DNA of 64,000 nt, taken from Leptobrachium leishanense (taxonomy: Eukaryota; Chordata; Amphibia; Anura; Megophryidae). This document shows, piece by piece, positions 30,729-41,000 of the stretch. Position numbers and translations under genes: made by a program. How positions within the stretch are numbered: position 1 is the first letter of the stretch; each line of letters begins with the position of its first letter. Under the pieces are notes generated by a model. That model saw only the letters and a program-made list of their open reading frames with translations, had not been told where the DNA came from and searched no databases. The stretch spans positions 52,284,451 through 52,348,450 of the forward strand of contig CM019070.1 in assembly GCA_009667805.1 (NCBI GenBank). Direction: 5' to 3'.

Positions 30729-31249
30729 GTAGAGTGTATAAGAAATAAGCAATGCGGAAATTGTGGATCCTATGCAAATTGTATAGGTACACAGATTGGG
30801 TAGCAAAGCCGCACCGATTTCTGGATTCGGAAGCTGCAGACCTGAAGAGGAGGAGATGTGCATGGTGAGGGACAAAAGAGGAGTAAAATCACCTAAAAAT
30901 AAAAAAAAGCAATAATTGGGCAGATCCGGTCAGCAGCAGAAGTAATTAAAACTCCAGGGAGATAAAGTAATTATAGTTTAATACAGTATCCGTTTAAATA
31001 GGATTACTTCATTAAAAGTAGGAACTTAATAATGGATGGAAGTCATGTTTTATCATGTTCAATTGATTTAGGTTAAGATTACACTGGATCAGATTGTCCC
31101 TGTATTTGGTCCTAGCAGCTTTCTGCTGGATGCAGACTCTGGTAATGCCCAGCTGAGTCCACTCACACTCTAAACATGCATTTACTCTCATATACGGTAA
31201 GAATACCGCAGTATGCACGGATACCTGGAATGTATAAACTCAGAATCCT

Positions 31250-31889
31250 GCAAAAGGAAGCAGAGAATGTCAGCACCTGGTCCAGGAGACAGGGCAACGA
31301 CTCAGTCCTAGCAACCGCATCCTCCATACAAGCAGCTTCACCGCCAACTTCCGCAATGCACGCAAACCCCGCCCCCAACTGCCAGTGTCTACAGTGGCCA
31401 CGGGAGGGAGAAGCCATGACGTCACGAGAACCAATAGCAAGCGAGTCCGTTAGAGCGTGGATGGAAGCAGCAGCTGCGATAATCTCTAGGGGCGCTGTCC
31501 TGAAGCGAGAAACTTTATTAGATCACTTTATTAGATCACAAAGACCCATGGGTGTGACTTGTAGTCCGGAAGTGCATACACGACCATGGTTGCTATGGCG
31601 CGTAGACAGGACCCCAGAATGCCACGCGCCAGCATGTCCCTCAGCACCAATAGAGCGCCCTCGGAAGCAGCACACGTGACCCGCGCGTCATTCTGCGCCC
31701 CGTGCTGTCTGTGTGTGTGTGCGCGCGCGCGAAACCCCTCCGTGGATCCAGGCTTCAGTCACCCGCTAGAGGGGTGAGGAGTGGGTGGGTAAATGGAGGC
31801 TGGGCATTGGTCCTCCCTTGTCTTCCGGACACGCCCTCTTCCTGGGGCAGAAGTTCCAGCTCACGCTTGTGCCGTGCTGCCTGTCAGCC
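31250..31889. promoter_or_regulatory. Probable bidirectional promoter of CCDC18 and TMED5
   Basis: This CpG-rich stretch lies just upstream of the TMED5 start and upstream of CCDC18 on the other strand. Visible matches are a palindromic CRE TGACGTCA at 31,417-31,424, CCAAT at 31,431-31,435 and 31,647-31,651, an ETS site CCGGAAGTG at 31,566-31,574, an RFX-like half site GTTGCTATGG at about 31,589, and a USF-type CACGTGAC at 31,673-31,680. No TATA box is evident. Clustered ETS, CCAAT and CRE sites are typical of CpG-island housekeeping promoters. The transcription start sites are inferred, not seen. Confidence 0.65.
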
Positions 31890-32069
31890 ATGGGGGAAGT
31901 CGCGGCGCTGCCCCTGCTGTTGCTGCTTCTGGCCTCCTGCACTGTGAGAGAGAGCCAGGCCTTCTCGCAGTCTGTGGACAACGACTTCACCTTCACCCTG
32001 CCTGCTGGCCGGAAGGAGTGCTTCTACCAGCCCATGAAGAAGGAGGCCACCCTGGAGATAGAGTATCAG
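31890..32069 (+). CDS. TMED5: TMED5 coding exon 1
   Basis: The exon has 60 codons from MGEVAALPLLLLLLASC to ATLEIEYQ, followed by a GTAACT donor. It covers the signal peptide and the first GOLD-domain strands, including the FTLPAGRKECFYQ segment typical of the p24 gamma subfamily. Confidence 0.96.
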
Positions 32070-35000
32070 GTAACTGCCTGCTGCCCCCCCCTCCCGCGGG
32101 AGCTGTGTGGCCACATCAGGGGCTTATTCACTAAACTGGCACATGCAATGAAGCAACAGAGCTTGACAATACAGGAAGCCAGTGGCTGATAGAATTTCAC
32201 CTCTGGCTACTAAATGTTTGGACAAAGCTACACAGATCTATGTACAAACCCCCGAGTGCTCTTAATGGCTTATTGAGCGTGAAATAACTGTCAGGCCTGG
32301 TATAGTGAATAAACCCCCTTGGAGCCCTGAGCGGGCCCTCCGCGCCTCTTGTTTCTGTCCGTCAAGCCAAACTTGTTTTATCTAATGTCTTGTCTTTCCT
32401 GTTTCTGTTCCACCATTTGTTTGTGTGTCAGAGGTGGAATGTCTATCCGTCCCCCACGGCTCTGAATAGAAGAAATCGAATTAATACAAATGTGTGGCGG
32501 TCCGTGCAGTGGTATGCTCTGCCTAGCGCTCTGCACAGCCCGGCTTAGGTTTATAGGGATGTGGCTTTGGAAATACACAAAAATCAATTCCTTAAACTAA
32601 AACCTGCGTTTTCCTAATTTACACCCATTATTTATTTCCAGGCCTTTTTTTTTTTTTTAAGTTATTCTGATTTTTAAAAGTGGTCCGTGGACTTCTCCAT
32701 CCTGACCTAACTATGTGCACTCTCTTACCGGCACTTATTATACATCGGAAATAAAGGGGGTGTTTTAAAAAACGGTTTAACGTGAGGAATCGATTTGGGT
32801 AAAGTTTGAAATTTGCTAGAACGCTCTGAAATATTAAGAGTTATTTATTAGTCGCCGATGTTTACAGTCATTGCAACAACGATAAACTCCGGCGATTCTG
32901 AGAGGTGTAAAAACAGTGGCAGAAGAGGATTCCTTTATGAAGCTTCACCTGATGCCGTTTGAATTTCCCTCCGGGGATCGCCAGTGTTTATCACTTTTGC
33001 AGCAACGATACAGTACAGTGGGTTTTGAATAAACCTCACCGTGTTTTCCTATAAGATTGTAATCTCAAATGCTGGCTCCCCAGGTATTTATTGCCTACAA
33101 TTCCCAGAATTCTATTCATGAAATAGATGGCCAGAAAGTCATGGGAGATGTAGTTCAGAAACCTCTCCAGGGCCAACGTTTGAGATCTCTTCATAGGATG
33201 TTTTTAAAGAATGAGCTGCTGTGGAGAGATCATCTGTACCTCCTTCAGCTGATGCTTCTTAACCTTTAGCCTAGATTTGCCAACTCAGTCCTGGCGAACA
33301 TCCATGTTATACTGGAGACATTTCATACAGTCTCTTGTTTATAGATGTCTGTATGAAAATTAATCTTGGTAGCCTGTGAACGGCTATCGTCGCCTTGTAA
33401 TGGGTGTCCAGGCAGTGACTGGTGTGGAGTGAAGTTTTGATTTTTGTCTGAAAGCAGCAAGAAGAACAAAATGCGATTGTTGACCCCCTGCTGTAGGGGT
33501 TTTAATCTTGGTGCCCCCAGATATTTTAATACGTTTCTCATAATGCTTAGACACTCTTTGATCTGACTATGCATTGTGAGGTATGTAGTTCCGAAACATC
33601 TGGGGGTCCAAGGCTGCTGACCCCTGCCCGACAGTGTGCATAATGAAGAATGTTAATCCTGTGTGTTGTTTTTCTTATTTTAGTAGGGTATGAATGTGAG
33701 TGTGTCTAATATCATTTACAGGGCTTCAGTTGGCAATATTTTCATAATCTATGTAGTTGGCCAATTATTATATTTTTTAGCACTATTTTAAAAATCTGCC
33801 TTTTTTTTTTTTTTTTAGCACAATTTGCGTAGTGTACGTAACTTTTGTAAATACATACACAAAGTGCGTAATTTATGTATAATGGTATGTGAGCTCCTGG
33901 TCAGAGTGATGGATTGATGCTGCGCGCACAGCTCAAGCTCATGTCTGCTTTTGTTTCCAAACAAACACTACTATGAGCACTTGGTTAGACATGGTGAGGT
34001 TAGAGGGGGGTGGGGGTAGAGCGTCCCTTTTTAATGTAATTTAATTAGGGAACTGAGTGGGGGGAACGGAGGTGGGTGGTAGTGAGTTTGGCCAAAGGAC
34101 TGGACCAGAGTGTGAGGGGGAAGAGATCGTACCGAAGGGAGGTATTGCATCTCCAGACCAGAGAGAGGGAGGATGGGGTGGTGGCATGGGACTCCATCTC
34201 CAAGGATGGAGAAAAAAACATTAGTACAGCTCCTCCACTTACTGTTAGCACCCCACGATTTGTGCTGTAGCTCTGCTACTGTTACCTGATTTATCTCATC
34301 TTATATTTCAATAAAAACAAACTGGTTATGTCTGACATAACTGTAAAACAAAACGAAATCCTAGAGTGTTCAGCAGCGTCACGTCTTCTGCAATCAGCTA
34401 CGATGTAGCGTCTTTGGTTATTAATGTTTAACTCTGACTCTAAGCCCGCAGTCAGATGACCGCACTTAAGAGTGGAAGGAACGTCCAGGAGAGTGGACAT
34501 TCCTTCCACTCTGACGCCCATGTGGGTTGGTGTTCTCTGGATCCTATGGAGGAATGCGCTTTGTAGCGTTTCGAAGGGAAAGGTTTGGGCTCGTGCGCAA
34601 TTCGTGTGGCCAGCCCCCTCGAAAACGTCACAACACTGCGACCGACGTCGGGAGGCACATCCATACGTGTGCACATGGTGCGCTCCTCTGTCCACGGCCT
34701 GACCAGTGTGTGTGCGATTTCAGAAACTGATTAATCGATTAGGAGAATAGTTGACCACTATTTTCATTGTCTATTCGTTGTTTCGACTCTTATTTATTTG
34801 GCGCCAACAGTTTACACATCGGTTTACAATAACCAACGGGAACACGACTATTTGAGTACCAGTCCGCCAGAACAAATGACAAAGCCGTAAAACCTGTTAA
34901 CATGGGACCTTACAGGTGTGACAGTGGTTTTCTGACGTGTATCATTTGCGTACCTTTTTCTAATTCCATCTAGTATTCTGCTTGCCTGGGGTGTAATCTG

Positions 35001-38000
35001 ATAACCCAAAAAAATGTGTCAGCCGCTGGGTTGTGTGTGTGTGTGTAGCTGTGCGACACGTCACCCTACTACTTTGTAACACCCAGCATCTGGGTCACCG
35101 TGTCCCAGAGATTCAGTCCCAGGATATTTACTGACGTGTCTTGGTTTTATCAAGAAGAAATATTTCTTAAAATATAACAAATCCTGTAATCTATACGATA
35201 GTCCTATTTCACCGGTATGTTTAAACAAGACATTCTCTAGTGTCAACAAGGTCTGGTTTTGCCATGTTTATGTCTCAGGCCTGCATTTGTCCTGGATTTC
35301 ATTCTTTAGTTGTCAAACACGGTTTAAGCGATCCAGTCTGTGTTTACGAAGCCCCTATGTAGCAGAAATGGCAACTGGTACAAATAGGGTTAACAAGAAA
35401 CTATAATGACCGTTAGAGAAAGTTTAAATACCTTCTGGAAGAATATCTATAAATGTGTGATTATTAATAAAGGGGCAGAATGCTAGAGAAATAATAATAA
35501 AAAAAATGTTGGTAATGAAAAAGGTGTTTTTTGTTTAAAGGAGAACACATGAGTGTCTGGATGGCGAGTAGATGTAAAACTGGACATGGACACTTTTGCT
35601 TTGTCTAGTGTTGTATGCTAGGTTGTGCATTAACTGACACACAGTCGGGTGTGGATCGAGGCGGAGGTTTGAAGTGGCGGATGTATGTAATGTTACTGTA
35701 ACCAGACTGGAATTAGAGCGTTGTGTACATATGAGCTATAGTCAGATGGGTTTTATGTTTCAGAGATTTTCCTGTGTGATTTTGTTTGGTCTTTAATTGG
35801 CCGAGGCAGGTAATGCTCCAGAACAGCAGATTATGACGTCTGAGATTCTATTCTCTGTATCTGGTGCTGTGATTCTTGTGCGTTTTAGCCAGGGATGACC
35901 ATATATTGGATCAGGCGAAGTATTGACCTGGTTCTGCACACTGGATCAATTTCATATTACACTTAGGATTCCCGAAGAGTCTTTGGATCAAACTATGTGT
36001 TGTTAGAGGCCCGACGCAGTTTCATATGTAGTTGTTTGTAACATGACCCATAATGTTAGAAGCTAGATGTAAAATGCTAGGTCTGCGCTTTTTCCAATCC
36101 AGGAGCCATGCAGCCACTGGCTCTGAGAATTGTTCTCCCCGGTTTCTTAATTCATGCATTATTTTACAAAGATTTTATTTTCATAACTTTTACTCGCTCC
36201 TACTAAAAAAAAATGTGGTTGTCTCCAGTGTTCGTAACAGGTTTGTCGCTGTTCCAGAAGCCTCATGAGGTGTGCGGAAACCTTTTATTAGCCACGTCTT
36301 TAAAACCTTGCCACTTCTTTACACAAAGATGTCTAACACTGGCGTCTCTTCTACGCTTCACTGAAACTGAAGACCGTATGTTCTTTATGTAAAGCTTTGT
36401 GTTGTAAAACCTTTTCTTTTCCTCCATGAAGTAAATATATTTTGTTGGCACTAAAGCCCCCCCCCCCTCTACACCAGATTTCAACAAAAAGCTGGTTCCC
36501 AACACAGGTGCACAAATAAACTATATATGTTCTAATAAATTGATGTGCAATACACACTTACCAATTTGTGTTGCAAACGCATGCAGTGCTTAGTGATAAG
36601 AAAACTTGATATAGGAGAACCAGCCATAAAGTTTAACCAAGAAATAGATATATTTTCTAGTCGTTCAGCACTGTTTGTGTATAAATGTATTCTGTTTGTT
36701 GTAACTTTGCATGATTTCTGGGGTGTATTCTGAGAATTTTACTTTCCATACCACAAGAGCAGCATTTTCTGATGTCACTTATTTATTTGCAAAGGATTTT
36801 ACCAGGAAGGATACATTGAGATTTCTCTCGTTTTCAAGTATGTCCTGGGTTCAAGAACATTGAAATGTTACAGAAATACAAAGTAATAAATGAAAGATAT
36901 TAAAAACAAAACACAAATATACAGATTAACACAGAAAATAAATATGTAGGAAGTATAGTCACTATGTTACATGTTTAAAGATGCATTCTGTATTGAGGTA
37001 TGTTTCTTTAGACTGGGGGAAGATTTGATGGCGTCTGGGAGGTTATTCCATAACTGCGGTGCTCTGTATTCTACATGTTTGGAGTAACGTATTGATAAAC
37101 ACCTTCTCACACACACACACCAATCCCCTTCAGTCTGTCATGAAGGAGAAATAAATTTCAAAGGCTATCTGAATTCTTCAGGGCTTCTTCCTAAAGCACA
37201 GGTGAAAATCGCCAGCATTGCTCAAAACTAACATGCAAAAAGCCATCGAGGCTTCAGAGCTGCTTCCATTGTTTCTGTCTGGATTTTTAATTATGCAAAA
37301 TGTGCTCAAAATTAGTGAGTTTTTTTTTTTTTTCCTGCTTTGTGAATGACTCCCTTTTAAGTGTTTCTAAGTCACAATGAAGGGCTTTTCCCAGTACTGC
37401 TCCCCTAATTTCTGGGGTTTGTTCCCCCCTCCTCCCTGTGCCTCCGCAGATATCATATTTATGGTATACCTGATAACTTGTGTTGTCTGTCTCGTTAAAG
37501 GTGCTGGATGGTTCAAGTCTGGATGTTGACTTCACGCTCATTTCCCCTAACGGTGAAGTCCTCATATCAGAGGAACGTCAGTCGGATGGTGTCCACACGT
37601 AAGTAGCGCAAGTTGTGTGCGGTAAACAGTGGGTAGCGGATCCACAGCTGCTTTTTTCATGTCCTCTTGTCTTCATGCAGGGTGGAGACGGTGGATGGCG
37701 ATTACCAGTTCTGTTTTGACAATACCTTCAGTCGTATTTATGAGAAGGTGATCTTCTTCGAACTCATCTTGGATCACATTACTGACGAGGGAACTGATCA
37801 AGAAGACTGGAAGAATTACATCATCGGCACAGATATGTTGGACATGAAGTTGGAGGATATCCTGGTAACTCATGTGCCTCTAATGATGTGTTTAATTCTT
37901 GTAACTAGGGCTGAAACAACTAATCGATTTTAATGGAAATAGTTGACAACTATTTTGTATTTTAATTGTCGATTTTAATCGTCCTGTGTACAGCACACAC

Positions 38001-41000
38001 TGTTTAGTCAGACTGAGTTAAATGTAAATAACCTCAGCTTTGGAGTTGATTGGAGAAGACGCGCCGCTGCTTTACACTGTATGATTTAGTTCTAGGGTTA
38101 TGTCAGACACAATCAGTTTGTTTTTATTCCGTTTACGACAGTAGCAGAACTATAACACAAACAATAGGATACTGCCACTGAGTGAAGGAGCTGTATGCCT
38201 GTGTTTTATCCTTACTTGAAGCTGGAGTCCTGTGCCACCACCCCACCCTCCCTGCCACACCCTCTCTGGTCGGGAACTGCCATTCCCTCCCTTTTGGTCT
38301 GGTCCCTTTCCTCAAACTCACTCCCAAACTCAGGTCAAGTCACTTGAGCAAAGTCACTCCCTTCCACCTCCACAGCTCTGGTTAAGGCTAGGGTCAGACT
38401 GAGGCAGTGCGAACGCGCGTTCTGGCGCACTTAATCACGGCCGCACTAGCAGCAAGTGCCGGGCAATGACGGCCAATATACGAAGTACGGTCGCACAAAA
38501 GTCCGGCTGCGCAACGCAAGTGGAAAATGAACGCATTTTTTCGAGAACGTTAAACCACTAGTACTGACGTACAGAGTGCGCTGTGTCCGCTAGCGGCGTG
38601 TGTGCGTGAATTGGAGACATCAGACGCTGCTAATGTCCGGCCAACATAACGTCCAGACACAAAAAGGGTTTTATTGATGATCCGTACAAAATCACGATGA
38701 AACTGCGCATGGTATGACCGCTATTGCGTATTCCGTGAAAAAATACGTCCATTCTTCGAACGCACATTTTCACGGACAACGTGAAAAATGCGTTAGTCTG
38801 ACCCTAGCCTAAGTTAGCACCAACATTGTAATATGGCCCGGTGCCTTTTGAAGCCAGAGATATCTATTATATTTTCTGTTTTGCATAGTAAGAAGCACGT
38901 TTTGTACGTACAGACACAAATTCTGTATTTGGCATAACTTTTGTACTTTTCACACACACACACATTACACAAGCACCTGGTGAGAGTGATGGATTGATAC
39001 GGTGTGTGCAGCTCAAACACCTGTCTGCTTTCTCCATGAATGAACCATGCTACGAGCGCTCAGATACGATTTATGTCCGCTGCAAAGTGGGGGGCACTCC
39101 ACGCAGCCCGACCACGTTAACCTGCCTGGCGGTATTCCCGAGTGTGACTCGGGTTAAATTTCGCTACCGCGATCGGTAACCCCGAGCCACACTCGGGCTG
39201 GATGCATACTTACCGCATCCTTCGCCGTCACCGCAGTGTGATCGCAGCAGCTGGCGACTCTGCTTCCGCTCCCTGCAAGTCACGCGATGCGGGAGGGGGG
39301 CAGGACCAGGTGGCAAATTCAAAAATGAAGAAAAATATATATTACAGTAAAAAAAAATTCAATAAACTTTGCTCTGCAGTGGGTGCTGGGGATTCCTGTC
39401 CAGATGTACACTCCTTTGCCAAAGTAATACAGGACACAGGGTACCAAAAAGAGTATTCTCAAAGCAGCTTTACAGAAATAAAAGGAGAATAAAAATAATT
39501 TCTAAAATGTAGTAAGGCTTTGCAATAAAAGTTTCGCTGTTGGATCTGGGCAAGCACCAGCGAAACTTGTATTGCAAAGCCTTATTACATTTTAGAAATA
39601 ATTTTTATTTCTGTAAAGCTGCTTTGAGAATACTCTTTTTGGTACCCTGTGTCCTGTATTACTTTGGCAAAGGAGTGTACATCTGGACAGGAATCCCAGA
39701 GTTTTCGGTTTGATTTATTTCCATTATTTGTGGGATAATTTATTTCGTGTTTCAAACCTTCTCTGACTTACTGTTTTACTAGACTCTTGCTTGCACGGAT
39801 TTCAGTGACTTATTCCTACAGAATACAGGCTTACTGTATAAAACCCCACATTTCCTTTCCAAAAAAATTGAAACCCCTTTAGACACAAAATTTTGCAAAA
39901 ATTAGACCGCCAGGGAGGTTAAACTAAAGTGGTCAGGGTGTGTGTTGACTCACTTTGTTTTTTTTAAAGTGATTTCCTGAACAAACTGAGCAGGGGAGGA
40001 ACTGGAGATAAGGAGTGCGTTTGGGCAGACACAAGTGTAAGGGAGTTTGGGCAAGAGCCTGGATTGGAGTTTGAGAGGGAGTTTGCAGGGAAGGGACCAG
40101 GACCAAAGGGAGTGAGGCTGGGTTCACACCGCAGCGTCGCGCAATGCGCGTTTTCTTTACGCGCCTTCGCGCATACAAAGAACGTGCGTTGCAGCGCGTT
40201 CGCGGCTATGATATGGCCGCGAACGCGCGGCTATATGCAGAAAAGAAGCTCCCGGACTTCTTTTTGCGTCGGCCGTTTCTCAGCGCGTTCCTGCGCGCTG
40301 AGAAACGGCCAGGTGCGATATGCCCACATAGGGAATCATGGGATTTCACTGTTTGAGCGTTTTACAGCGAGCAGGAGCGTGCTGTAAAATGCTTAGGTGT
40401 GAACCCAGCCTAATGGCAGCACTGGACCGGAGGGAGGGTGGGGTGGTGGCACAGGACTCAAGCTTCAAGTAAGGATAAAACAACACCAGCGGTACAGCTC
40501 CTCCACTCAGTGGCAGAACCCCATGGTCTGTGATTTTTGGTTTTTAGTTTACGACCATAGCAAAACTAACTAGTGATGTCCAGCATAATCTTTAGAACAA
40601 AGTCATACAATCAACTCCAAAGTAGTATCCGAGGTTAATAATGTTTAACTCCGTCTGACTCTAAACCGCGTGTGCTGTGCACAAATTGATTTAATCGTCT
40701 TAGCTGATTAATTGAGAATGAAAATAGTTGACAACTAGTTTATCAGTTGTTTTGGCCTACTCCTATCATGATATTGCACAGCAAATTCTTCCAGCACACT
40801 GATGGACTGTTTGCAGCATACCAGTCTGCCATGGTAAAGTGGCTGAGAAGTCGCTGGTGAGACCTTGGGCAAGGTGCAAATGTGAAGCCTTTCTTATGCA
40901 AAAACATGCTGAATTTAATTGGTGAAAGGCTCTCTTAGCAGAAAGGGGTTTATGAATGTGTGGGCCATGTGCATATAGACATGACACGCAATCAGGTAAG

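Larger units (their letters stand above)
32070..37500 (+). other. TMED5: TMED5 intron 1
   Basis: About 5.4 kb between exons 1 and 2. Besides the hAT-like pieces (33.06-33.64 and 33.99-34.79 kb) and the LINE tail at 36,775, I see mostly single-copy AT-rich DNA with a (GT) run near 35,035. No additional gene is supported. Confidence 0.7.

Noticed and set aside
31785..31889. In-frame upstream ATG for TMED5
   Set aside because: It would bury the signal peptide behind 35 extra residues. The ATG at 31,890 fits the family N-terminus.
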